Assembly: GCA_041653835.1 (NCBI GenBank)
Contig: JBAZEP010000003.1
Span: 1-64,000 of the forward strand
DNA: 64,000 nucleotides
Direction: 5' to 3'
Source: UBA10183 sp041653835
GTDB taxonomy: Bacteria; Omnitrophota; Gorgyraeia; Gorgyraeales; Gorgyraeaceae
Numbering within the stretch: position 1 is the stretch's first letter; each line of letters begins with the position of its first letter. Position numbers and translations under genes: made by a program. Positions 1-6,791 of this stretch are shown here, one piece after another. Under the pieces are notes generated by a model, which saw only the letters and a list, made by a program, of their open reading frames with translations, did not search any database and was not told the origin of the DNA.

Positions 1-83
1 GTTGATGTTTTAAAAAAATATGTTAAACTTATAATATCATGATAAAAAAAAGGAGGGCACCTAGAATCTTACTTTCTCTTTAA

Positions 84-123
84 AAACATTTTGCCGCATA
101 TTAGGTAAAATGTTTTTTTGTTT
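84..123 (+). terminator. Terminator-like hairpin upstream of the homospermidine synthase gene
   Basis: AAAACATTTT pairs with AAAATGTTTT around a short loop and is followed by a run of seven T, the form of an intrinsic terminator. It either ends a gene to the left of the window or acts as a leader hairpin for the gene at 156. A TATAAT hexamer lies at 30-35 but has no good -35 partner. Confidence 0.6.
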
Positions 124-155
124 TCGTAACCATAAAAAGGGAGGGTAATGATATC

Positions 156-1604
156 ATGATATTTAAGAATAAAGTTTTGATAATTGGATACGGATCAGTA
201 GCTCGCTGCGTTTTACCCATTCTCCTCAAGCATATCTCCATACCATACAAGAACATTACGATAGTCGACTTTGTAGATAAGAGAAAAGAGCTTTTGCCCT
301 GGATTAAACGCGGAGTAAAATTTTTCCAGGAGAGAATTACTCCTATCAATATTGCCCAAGTCCTCTCGGAACACGTGTCCCCGGGCGGGCTAATAATCGA
401 TGTGTCGTGGAATATTGATTGTATTGAGATGCTCACTTGGTGTCATGAAAATAAAGTTTTATATATCAATACATCGGTAGAAGAGTGGGATCCTTACGCC
501 GACATTCACAATGAAACTCCATTTCAGAAATCTCTCTACTATCGTCAGAAGGAAATACAGAAAATAACGTCCTGCTGGAAGGATCCCAAGACTACGGCAA
601 TTATAGACCATGGTGCCAACCCAGGGCTTATATCTCATTTCACAAAGAAGGGCTTAGTCGATATCGCTCAAAAATTATTGAACGATAATGGTCTTTCGCC
701 GAAAATGAAGCATAGGATCAAAGAATGCCTTAAGGCAAAAATATTTTCTCATTTAGCGAAGGAACTGAACGTTAAAGTTATCCATATAAGCGAGCATGAT
801 ACGCAGATTACGGATAAACCCAAGAAATATAATGAATTCGTGGGGACATGGAGTATCGAAGGCCTGCGGGAAGAAGGGGTTGCCCCTGCGGAAATGGGGT
901 GGGGAACTCATGAAACGGATATACCATTATTTTCGACATTCCCTTCTTTAAACAACAGGAATCAGATATTTCTTTCTCAAATGGGAATGAATACGTGGGT
1001 TCGGTCCTGGGTACCTAATGAGGAAATAATCGGGATGGTAATACGCCATGCAGAAGCAATAAGTATCTCTGACCACCTTACTGTCAGAGAAAAAGGAAAA
1101 ATAATCTATTGCCCCACAGTGCATTACGCATATATGCCATGTAATGAAACGATAACCTCGCTTTATGAACTCAGATGCAGAAATTATGATCTTCAAAAGC
1201 AATTGAGGATTATGAGCGACGAGATCATCGAAGGTGATGACGTGCTTGGAGCTCTTATTATGGGGCATCACTATAATTCTTGGTGGACTGGAAGCGTGCT
1301 CAGTATTCAAGAGTCACGTAGACTTGTTCCGCATCAGAACGCTACGACAATACAGGTAGCTATTGGAATGATATCAGCGGTTATGTGGATGCTGGAAAAC
1401 CAGCAAAAAGGGGTGTGCATGCCGGACGATCTCCCTTACGAGTATATTCTTAATATTGCGCGCCCGTATCTGGGGCAACTTGTGTCAACTCCTTCAGACT
1501 GGACACCGCTCAAAAATTACCAGATCTTCTTTAAAGAAAATCCTAATCTGTGTCTCGACAGGAAGAATCCATGGTCATTTAAGAATTTTTTGTTTTGTGA
1601 TTAA
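156..1604 (+). CDS. hss: Homospermidine synthase (saccharopine dehydrogenase-like fold)
   Basis: 482 residues, the usual length of bacterial homospermidine synthase, which joins two putrescine units (or putrescine and spermidine) to sym-homospermidine in an NAD-dependent cytosolic reaction. The N-terminus shows a Rossmann nucleotide-binding loop (IIGYGSVA, about residues 9-16), and the stretch ending in INTSVEEW (about 108-115) and the DHGANPG motif (about 151-157) fit the family. The start at 156 has a GGGAGGG ribosome site nine bases upstream; the ATG at 148 is out of frame and stops at once. It is followed after 23 bp by an Rnk-like gene with its own AGGAGG. Base composition is AT-rich compared with the core genes further right, so lateral acquisition is possible. 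The wider saccharopine dehydrogenase family is the alternative. Confidence 0.85.
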   Translation: MIFKNKVLIIGYGSVARCVLPILLKHISIPYKNITIVDFVDKRKELLPWIKRGVKFFQERITPINIAQVLSEHVSPGGLIIDVSWNIDCIEMLTWCHENKVLYINTSVEEWDPYADIHNETPFQKSLYYRQKEIQKITSCWKDPKTTAIIDHGANPGLISHFTKKGLVDIAQKLLNDNGLSPKMKHRIKECLKAKIFSHLAKELNVKVIHISEHDTQITDKPKKYNEFVGTWSIEGLREEGVAPAEMGWGTHETDIPLFSTFPSLNNRNQIFLSQMGMNTWVRSWVPNEEIIGMVIRHAEAISISDHLTVREKGKIIYCPTVHYAYMPCNETITSLYELRCRNYDLQKQLRIMSDEIIEGDDVLGALIMGHHYNSWWTGSVLSIQESRRLVPHQNATTIQVAIGMISAVMWMLENQQKGVCMPDDLPYEYILNIARPYLGQLVSTPSDWTPLKNYQIFFKENPNLCLDRKNPWSFKNFLFCD

Positions 1605-1627
1605 TAGATGTAAACATAGGAGGCATC

Positions 1628-2044
1628 ATGGCTAACAGGAGCATTTATATTACTGACAACGATATGCGGCGATTACGTGAATTAATAATAGTGGCCAGGG
1701 AATTTGGAAAAGAAGACGAGATATATTTACAAAAATTAGAAAATGAATTAGATAAAGGGAAAGTTGTTAAATCTCAAGAGGTCCCCTCTAATGTTATAAC
1801 AATGAATTCCGAAGTTTATTTAAGAGATTTGAATACGAAAGAAAAAATTACGTATCGGCTGGTTTTCCCCTATCTCGCCGATGCCGATAAAGGGTGGGTT
1901 TCAATTTTGGCGCCTATTGGAACGGCATTGCTTGGGTATAGCGTAGGCGATATTGTTGAGTGGAAAGTTCCGGCCGGGGCCGCGAAATTAAAAGTGGAAA
2001 AGATACTATATCAACCTGAAGCGGTCGGGGATTATCATTCATAG
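1628..2044 (+). CDS. rnk: Rnk / GreA-GreB C-domain nucleoside diphosphate kinase regulator-like protein
   Basis: 138 residues. The N-terminal ~50 residues are charged and probably form the short coiled coil seen in Rnk; the rest matches the GreA/GreB C-terminal domain, including the SILAPIGTALLGY and VEWKVP stretches typical of Rnk. Family members bind RNA polymerase at the secondary channel, or are annotated as nucleoside diphosphate kinase regulators. AGGAGG lies just before the ATG, and the gene follows hss at 23 bp, so they are probably cotranscribed. Family assignment is firm; the cellular role here is inferred. Confidence 0.85.
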   Translation: MANRSIYITDNDMRRLRELIIVAREFGKEDEIYLQKLENELDKGKVVKSQEVPSNVITMNSEVYLRDLNTKEKITYRLVFPYLADADKGWVSILAPIGTALLGYSVGDIVEWKVPAGAAKLKVEKILYQPEAVGDYHS

Positions 2045-2050
2045 GGTAAG

Positions 2051-2076
2051 CAGGGTGTACCCAAATAAGACGGCTA
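2051..2076 (+). repeat. 26-bp dispersed repeat, copy 1
   Basis: This stretch, starting CAGGGTGTACC and ending GACGGCTA, matches 3609-3634 at 23 of 26 positions. Each copy sits just upstream of a gene (DUF488 here, the Mrr-type gene there). Its start overlaps the possible GTG start at 2055, another reason to prefer the ATG at 2091. Confidence 0.6.
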
Positions 2077-2090
2077 ATGGATTTAATAAT

Positions 2091-2600
2091 ATGCAGATAT
2101 TTACCATCGGTCATGGCGCTAAGCCAGTAGATGAGTTTATCAGTCTGCTTAAGACATACAAGGTCCAGAGGATAGTTGATGTTAGAACCATACCAAGATC
2201 AAGGCATAACCCCCAATTTAACAAGGAAATACTGCCTAAAAGCTTAAAGAAAGTTCATATAGGGTACATTCATATTAAAGGATTGGGTGGATTGCGTCAT
2301 GCGAAAAAAGATTCAGTGAACATGGCTTGGAAGAATGCGTCGTTTAGAGGCTTTGCCGATTATATGCAAACAGAAGATTTTAATAAAAGCGTAGAAAGAC
2401 TTATAAAATTAGCAAAACAAAAAAAGATATCCATTATGTGCGCTGAAAGCGTGCCGTGGCGTTGTCATCGCTCTCTTATAGCAGACGCATTGCAGGTTCG
2501 CGGTGTCCAGGTTAAACATATCATGAGCCGGAAAACTTGTAATGACCATAACCTTACGCCATGGGCCAAAGTAAAAGATTTTCAAGTAACTTATCCATAA
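2091..2600 (+). CDS. DUF488 family protein
   Basis: 169 residues. It has the DUF488 hallmarks: TIGHG near the N-terminus, DVR at about residues 30-32, RSRHNPQF at about 36-43, and a CAE...WRCHRS signature at about 117-128. The biochemical role of the family is unsettled; its conserved Cys and Arg residues suggest a small enzyme, and it often turns up in accessory or defence neighbourhoods. I chose the ATG at 2091 because the TIGHG motif follows at once; the upstream GTG at 2055 lies in repeat sequence. No strong ribosome site is visible, so translation may be coupled to the gene upstream. Confidence 0.85.
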   Translation: MQIFTIGHGAKPVDEFISLLKTYKVQRIVDVRTIPRSRHNPQFNKEILPKSLKKVHIGYIHIKGLGGLRHAKKDSVNMAWKNASFRGFADYMQTEDFNKSVERLIKLAKQKKISIMCAESVPWRCHRSLIADALQVRGVQVKHIMSRKTCNDHNLTPWAKVKDFQVTYP

Positions 2601-2628
2601 GAACTTACAAGAAGATAGGCAAGAAGAT

Positions 2629-2687
2629 AGGGACGTGTCAAAAAGGGACATACCTATTTGGAGAGTGTCCCCAAATGACACGTCCCC
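2629..2687. repeat. Palindromic MITE-like repeat, copy 1
   Basis: Arms GGGACGTGTCA and TGACACGTCCC (11 bp), an A-rich internal loop, inner arms GGGACA and TGTCCC, and a 15-nt apical loop. A close relative lies at 5341-5395. Repeats of this style commonly flank or derive from REP-associated/IS200-like transposases, but no transposase gene is present in the window. Confidence 0.7.
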
Positions 2688-2719
2688 AGCAAGTCCTTCC
2701 CATATAAATTTATCCCACT

Positions 2720-2748
2720 TTCCCACTTTACAATATTTCCACTATAAT
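2720..2748 (+). promoter_or_regulatory. Candidate sigma70-type promoter before the small ORF and hemerythrin
   Basis: TTCCCA at 2720-2725 and a perfect TATAAT at 2743-2748 are separated by 17 bp. A ribosome site and the 38-codon ORF follow 20-30 bp downstream, then hemerythrin. Confidence 0.45.
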
Positions 2749-2776
2749 GTATGCTTGAGGTGGAAAGGGAGGAGAT

Positions 2777-2893
2777 ATGAGAGAAGCTAAATTTCACAAC
2801 AAGACTGCTAAAAAACCAGTTAGTGTCCATTCGGTATCTATAACCAGCAGCGGGGTGTCCCTAAATAGGATGTCCCTATTCTCTTTTAATTAA
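2777..2893 (+). CDS. Possible 38-residue small protein
   Basis: ATG at 2777 with a strong GGGAGGAG ribosome site (2768-2775) opens a 38-codon frame ending TAA at 2891-2893. The product is basic at the N-terminus and then serine-rich. Its last third runs through a partial copy of the GGTGTCCC repeat (2851-2877), so the original gene may have been truncated or overwritten by that repeat. I recognise no family. It could be a real leader peptide of the hemerythrin transcript, or a remnant. Confidence 0.35.
   Translation: MREAKFHNKTAKKPVSVHSVSITSSGVSLNRMSLFSFN
2850..2880. repeat. Partial copy of the GGTGTCCC repeat
   Basis: The sequence carries GGGGTGTCCCTAAATAGG and GATGTCCCTA, resembling half of the palindromic repeat at 2629-2687 and, loosely, the 26-bp repeats. 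It overlaps the 3' end of the 38-codon ORF. Confidence 0.45.
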
Positions 2894-2910
2894 CGCAGGA
2901 GATTTTTATT

Positions 2911-3450
2911 ATGATGCCCGTGGGCCCTTTAATGATCGAGCATCGCTTGATCGAACGGATGATTAAGCAGCTCAAGGAAAAATCACAAATTTTCCAAAAA
3001 AAGAACGAGGTTGATATCCTTTTTATAGATAAGGCTGTAGATTTTATCAGGGTGTATGCTGATAGATGCCATCATGGCAAGGAAGAGGATATACTATTTC
3101 GGGATCTTGCTAAAAAGAATCTCTATCCTGAGCATAAAAATATTATGGATGAATTAGTTAAGGAACATGCTTATGCGCGCAATATTACTAAAAGCCTGGT
3201 TTCTGCCAAAGAGAAATATTCTCAACAGGTTAAAACTGCGTTATCTGATATTGTAAAACTAATGGCGGACTTAGTTGAGTTTTATCCGAAACACATCGAA
3301 AAAGAAGATAAATATTTTTTCTTGCCTTGCATGAAGTATTTTAGCAAACAAGAGCAAGCCGCTATGCTCAATGAATTTTGGGAGTTTGACAAGAAACTTG
3401 TACATGAGAAATACAAGAAAATCGTAGAGGAAATAGAGCGGGTAATATAG
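2911..3450 (+). CDS. Hemerythrin HHE cation-binding domain protein
   Basis: 179 residues. The expected di-iron ligands of a four-helix hemerythrin are visible in order: His11, His54/His55 with following Glu58/Glu59, His86, His128 and Glu132 (the last in KHIEKED). Such proteins bind O2 or NO, or act in redox and iron sensing in the cytoplasm. No extra domain or signal peptide is visible. CAGGAG precedes the start; ATG codons at 2911 and 2914 are both possible. Family assignment is firm, the ligand sensed is not known. Confidence 0.88.
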   Translation: MMPVGPLMIEHRLIERMIKQLKEKSQIFQKKNEVDILFIDKAVDFIRVYADRCHHGKEEDILFRDLAKKNLYPEHKNIMDELVKEHAYARNITKSLVSAKEKYSQQVKTALSDIVKLMADLVEFYPKHIEKEDKYFFLPCMKYFSKQEQAAMLNEFWEFDKKLVHEKYKKIVEEIERVI

Positions 3451-3580
3451 CGCAATATGAAACATAAGAGGGGCCCAATATTTTTGTTATAAGGGCCCAT
3501 ATTCTCCTTGCGCTTCTATGTATAACGCCTTATAATTAAATATCATGCAGATTATCAGTATATAGTTCGGTCAAACCAAA

Positions 3581-3604
3581 GCCAGGCAAAAGCCTGGCTT
3601 TTTG
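3581..3604 (+). terminator. Intrinsic terminator after hemerythrin
   Basis: GCCAGGC and GCCTGGC form a 7-bp stem with an AAAA loop, followed by TTTTT. It separates hemerythrin from the Mrr-type gene. A second inverted repeat, GGGCCC twice around 3473-3498, lies between the hemerythrin stop and this terminator. Confidence 0.88.
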
Positions 3605-3608
3605 CTTT

Positions 3609-3634
3609 GCAGGGTGTACCTAAAAAGGACGGCT
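3609..3634 (+). repeat. 26-bp dispersed repeat, copy 2
   Basis: This matches 2051-2076 at 23 of 26 positions and lies 40 bp upstream of the start of the Mrr-type gene. Confidence 0.6.
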
Positions 3635-3673
3635 ATAATACTAGTAGAGGAATACATTATAGGAGGTAAAGGG

Positions 3674-5326
3674 ATGGCTTATTACGAGATGTGGGAAGTT
3701 GAAGTTAAGCATGAAGGTTTAAATAAATACCGTCTAGTTCGTGGCAGAGATAGATGGGTTGTTGGGCAAACTGCAGCCGCATTAAAAGCTTCATGGGACG
3801 AGATGTGGGAAAGAAAAACAAAGAAAGAAGCAGCCATCAAAGAAAAAGATGATAAAAAGCAAACAGCCATAGAGAAAACTAAAGAGGCGCAAGATGCACT
3901 CACTAGTATTAAAAATACTTTGAAACACACCCTTAACATTAACGACAAGATTAATTGGAATTCTTTATTGGATGAATCTAAATACCCTAAGAACAAGCCT
4001 AAAAGTCCAGAATTATTTACCATGCCAATTGAGCCCCAGAAAAATGACAAAGAATTTACGCCCAAAATAAACTTTATTATATCGTTGTTTTCTAGTTTAA
4101 AACAAAAAAGAATTGGAGAGGCGAATTGTTTATTCGAACGAGCCTATTCTGAATGGAAAATAAAAAAGAACAGTACGGAAGAAAATAATAGAAAATTACT
4201 CGAAAAGTATGAAGAAGAAAGTTTGAAATGGCAAGAAGAGGAGAAAAAATATATTGTAAAGAGAGAAGAGAAAAATAAACGAATTTTAGAAAAAAAGGAA
4301 AAGTATTTTAGAAAAGATCCAGCTATGATCGCAGAGTATTGTGAAATGATCTTGTCGAATTCGCAATATCCTGATACCTTTCCGCAGGAATTCGATGTTG
4401 AATATATACCCGAATCTAAGATTTTGTTAGTAGATTATTTTCTACCAAGCATAGAAGATTTGCCGACATTAAAGGAAGTCAAATATAACATTTCACAAGA
4501 CCAATTCAAAGAAATACAAATTTCTGAATCAGATTTAAATAAATTATATGATAGCCTCTTATATCAAATAACACTCAGGACAATGCATGAGTTATATGAA
4601 GCAGATGTGATTGATGCTGTCGCCTCAATTATATTCAATGGATATGTTAGATTCATAGATAGCGGCACAGGAAAAGAAGTTTGTGCCTGCATTCTTTCAA
4701 TTCAAGTGCAAAGAGAAGATTTCTTAAATATTAATCTTGAGAATATTGAACCTAAAGCTTGTTTTAAAGCTTTAAAAGGCATAGGGAGCAGCAAACTTCA
4801 CGGACTTGCACCAATAGCTCCGATTATGAAACTGAACAAAGAAGATAAAAGATTTATAGTGCCATATGAAGTAGCGGGCAAAATTGATGAAGGAACAAAT
4901 ATTGCGGCAATGGATTGGCAAGATTTTGAAAACTTAATTAGAGAACTATTTGAAAAAGAATTTGTTCCCGAAGGAGGAGAGGTAAAAATAACTAGAGCAA
5001 GTCGAGATGAAGGTGTAGATGCGGTAATATTTGATCCTGATCCGATTCGTGGTGGCAAGATTGTGATACAGGCTAAAAGGTATACTAATGTAGTTGGGGT
5101 TTCAGCTGTTCGCGATTTATATGGCACAGTTCTTAATGAAGGAGCGATGAAAGGTATTCTTGTTACCACAGCTGATTATGGTCCTGATTCCTATAAATTT
5201 GCCCAAGATAAACCAATAACTTTATTAAATGGTAACAACCTTTTGCATCTATTGGAAAAGCATGGTCATAAGGCTAAAATTGATATAAGAGAGGCAAAGA
5301 AAATTTTAGGTAAAAAGGTAACTTGA
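3674..5326 (+). CDS. Mrr-type restriction endonuclease domain protein with N-terminal coiled coils
   Basis: 550 residues from the ATG at 3674, which has AGGAGGT before it; the longer frame from 3602 runs through repeat sequence. The first ~210 residues are lysine/glutamate-rich and predict two coiled-coil blocks (about 30-75 and 160-205). The C-terminal ~130 residues hold a PD-(D/E)xK Mrr-like core: WQDFENLIRELF, then DEGVDAVI (around 445-452) and IQAKRY (around 464-469), supplying the Asp and Gln-x-Lys catalytic positions. Mrr-type domains cleave DNA, often modified DNA, in restriction or other defence roles. No methyltransferase is nearby, so modification-dependent or stress-triggered activity is more likely than classical restriction. 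The gene is AT-rich and flanked by repeats at 3609 and 5341, consistent with transfer. Confidence 0.82.
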   Translation: MAYYEMWEVEVKHEGLNKYRLVRGRDRWVVGQTAAALKASWDEMWERKTKKEAAIKEKDDKKQTAIEKTKEAQDALTSIKNTLKHTLNINDKINWNSLLDESKYPKNKPKSPELFTMPIEPQKNDKEFTPKINFIISLFSSLKQKRIGEANCLFERAYSEWKIKKNSTEENNRKLLEKYEEESLKWQEEEKKYIVKREEKNKRILEKKEKYFRKDPAMIAEYCEMILSNSQYPDTFPQEFDVEYIPESKILLVDYFLPSIEDLPTLKEVKYNISQDQFKEIQISESDLNKLYDSLLYQITLRTMHELYEADVIDAVASIIFNGYVRFIDSGTGKEVCACILSIQVQREDFLNINLENIEPKACFKALKGIGSSKLHGLAPIAPIMKLNKEDKRFIVPYEVAGKIDEGTNIAAMDWQDFENLIRELFEKEFVPEGGEVKITRASRDEGVDAVIFDPDPIRGGKIVIQAKRYTNVVGVSAVRDLYGTVLNEGAMKGILVTTADYGPDSYKFAQDKPITLLNGNNLLHLLEKHGHKAKIDIREAKKILGKKVT

Positions 5327-5340
5327 TAATGGTAAATATG

Positions 5341-5395
5341 GACATGTCAAAAAGGGACACACCTATTTGAAGAGTGTCCCCAGATGACACGTCCC
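5341..5395. repeat. Palindromic MITE-like repeat, copy 2
   Basis: GACATGTCA and TGACACGTC arms with inner GGGACA and TGTCCC, closely matching 2629-2687. It lies just after the Mrr-type gene. From 5396 to 5565 I see only a weak inverted repeat (TTTCTC at 5436 with GAGAAA at 5453) and no gene. Confidence 0.7.
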
Positions 5396-5565
5396 CCATA
5401 AGTCCCATCTGGACATCCCTAGTTAGCAAAACGAGTTTCTCGAGATTTCCTTGAGAAAAAGGCTAAGGGCATATTGATTTCATTGAAAGTTGAAAAAGAA
5501 CATTCCGCTAATAGTTGTTAATAGTAACTTCGCTTGTTTTACCTAACAAATTGTATATTTTTTGC

Positions 5566-5594
5566 TTGACATATTAACAATCATTTGCTAAAGT
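5566..5594 (+). promoter_or_regulatory. Promoter of the HTH-SIR2 operon
   Basis: TTGACA at 5566-5571, a 17-bp spacer and TAAAGT at 5589-5594. The transcript would start near 5601, directly at an ATAATC...GATTAT inverted repeat. Confidence 0.65.
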
Positions 5595-5600
5595 TTATAG

Positions 5601-5618
5601 ATAATCAAATGAGATTAT
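5601..5618. promoter_or_regulatory. Possible operator at the transcription start of the HTH-SIR2 operon
   Basis: ATAATC (5601-5606) and GATTAT (5613-5618) form an inverted repeat with a 6-bp spacer at the predicted start site and just before the AAGGAGGG ribosome site. A binding site for one of the operon's own helix-turn-helix proteins is a reasonable but untested idea. Confidence 0.35.
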
Positions 5619-5634
5619 AATAAGGAGGGTGCAA

Positions 5635-5916
5635 ATGGAAAGAATATTGCAAAGAATCGATAATAATTTGAAAATTATATTATCAATTCTACTGGAAAAG
5701 AAAATAAAGGAAGGCAACCTTTCGGACCAACAGCAAGTATCTTTTCTTCAGGAAAGAGGATTAGGGATAGCAGAGATAGCTATGGTGCTAGGTAAAACGT
5801 CAAATGCTGTGCGTATTTTACTCACTCGTTTGCGCAAAAAAGGTCAGAAGATTCCTAAAGGAGGAAATCAATGTCAGAAAAAATTCAAGAAAATCAGGAG
5901 ATACTTAAGAGACTAG
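5635..5916 (+). CDS. Small helix-turn-helix protein 1 of a five-gene array
   Basis: 93 residues from the ATG at 5635 with AAGGAGGG upstream; the GTG at 5629 is too close to that site. Architecture: an N-terminal amphipathic helix (ILQRIDNNLKIILSILLEKK), a linker, then a helix-turn-helix (GLGIAEIAMVLGKTSNAVR) of the sigma-region-4/resolvase type, and a lysine-rich tail. The tail overlaps the next gene by 46 bp, so its last ~15 residues may not be under selection. Family name not recognised; the four genes that follow share the same two-part plan. Confidence 0.72.
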   Translation: MERILQRIDNNLKIILSILLEKKIKEGNLSDQQQVSFLQERGLGIAEIAMVLGKTSNAVRILLTRLRKKGQKIPKGGNQCQKKFKKIRRYLRD

Positions 5917-6098
5917 ATATTATTATTAGATTGCTATTGCGGAATATGAAGTCAAAAGAGAGTAATTTATTATTTATGGAACAGATTGGATTGTTAAAGG
6001 AGATAGGTTTATCTACAGCAGATATCTCTAAAATAACTGGGAAACCGTCAAATTATGTTAGTTCAGTTATTAAGCATTTATCTAAAAAAAGGGGTTAG
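5871..6098 (+). CDS. Small helix-turn-helix protein 2 of the array
   Basis: 75 residues with an AAAGGAGG ribosome site inside the 3' end of gene 1. The N-terminal helix EILKRLDIIIRLLLRNM is strongly amphipathic; the HTH reads GLSTADISKITGKPSNYVS. The match with genes 1, 3 and 5 in spacing (Leu-rich helix, about 15-25 residue linker, HTH, basic end) indicates tandem duplication followed by divergence. A DNA-binding or adaptor subunit of the downstream SIR2 module is inferred from context. Confidence 0.75.
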   Translation: MSEKIQENQEILKRLDIIIRLLLRNMKSKESNLLFMEQIGLLKEIGLSTADISKITGKPSNYVSSVIKHLSKKRG

Positions 6099-6103
6099 TA
6101 GAC

Positions 6104-6310
6104 ATGGAAGAAAAAAGCCTTTCAGATTTAAGCAAGAAGGTTGATATGGTAATAAAATTAATGATTGCAGGTTTGACTGCGGATAAACAGTTGACTGACC
6201 AAGTAAAAATTCTTGCTTTGGCTGGAATCAAACCTAAAGATATTGCAGATATTCTAGGAACTACTCCAAATACGGTTAGTGTTCTATTGTCAAGAAACAA
6301 GAGAAAGTGA
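6104..6310 (+). CDS. Small helix-turn-helix protein 3 of the array
   Basis: 68 residues, starting 5 bp after gene 2. It has the helix LSKKVDMVIKLMIAGL and the clearest HTH of the set, GIKPKDIADILGTTPNTVS, of the kind found in sigma factors and small transcription regulators, ending in the basic SRNKRK. The recognition helix suggests real DNA binding for this member. Confidence 0.78.
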   Translation: MEEKSLSDLSKKVDMVIKLMIAGLTADKQLTDQVKILALAGIKPKDIADILGTTPNTVSVLLSRNKRK

Positions 6311-6319
6311 GAGGAGAAT

Positions 6320-6574
6320 ATGGAAAAGAAAAAGCCTAAAAGTAATCCGCAAGATGATTCAGTAGATATGACTAAAGTGCTTCTTGAACGATTGATAGTT
6401 ATTAGTGAAAACTCAATGATCGTAAATCTTGCCCTAAAGGGTATTCCTCATCAACAGATCAGAAAAATGGCACAATGCGATATGCGACGAATAACAAGAT
6501 TATTAAAACCAGTTAATAAATATATTAAGAAATTTGTTGCCGAGAACGGGACTATAATAGATAAGGAGAAATAA
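6320..6574 (+). CDS. Small helix-turn-helix-like protein 4 of the array, most divergent
   Basis: 84 residues after a GAGGAG ribosome site. The leucine-rich helix is present (TKVLLERLIVISENSMIV), but the second half departs from the HTH consensus: GIPHQQIRKMAQCDMRRITR lacks the usual glycine turn, and it is followed by an extra C-terminal basic helix. It may have lost sequence-specific DNA binding and serve as a structural partner. Confidence 0.7.
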   Translation: MEKKKPKSNPQDDSVDMTKVLLERLIVISENSMIVNLALKGIPHQQIRKMAQCDMRRITRLLKPVNKYIKKFVAENGTIIDKEK

Positions 6575-6575
6575 T

Positions 6576-6791
6576 ATGTCTAAAGATGATGAAATATTAC
6601 AAAAGTTAGATTTGGTCATCAAATTGTTAGGGATAATAGCCACACAGGCAGATCTGTCAAAAAAACTACAACGAGAACAAATTGTTATCCTGGATAAGCA
6701 CGGTTTTAGAAATAAAGATATTGCAAATATTTTTGGGATTAAAGCACAACAAGTAAACAATGCATTATTAGGTAATAAAAAAAGAAAATGA
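6576..6791 (+). CDS. Small helix-turn-helix protein 5 of the array
   Basis: 71 residues, starting 1 bp after gene 4's stop, with AAGGAG before it. The helix EILQKLDLVIKLLGII closely resembles that of gene 2, and the HTH is GFRNKDIANIFGIKAQQVN, ending GNKKRK like gene 3. Its TGA overlaps the ATG of the SIR2 gene (ATGA), which couples their translation and argues that the proteins act together. Confidence 0.77.
   Translation: MSKDDEILQKLDLVIKLLGIIATQADLSKKLQREQIVILDKHGFRNKDIANIFGIKAQQVNNALLGNKKRK

Noticed and set aside
2055..2090. GTG start for the DUF488 gene at 2055
   Set aside because: It lies in the 26-bp repeat; the conserved TIGHG motif begins right after the ATG at 2091.
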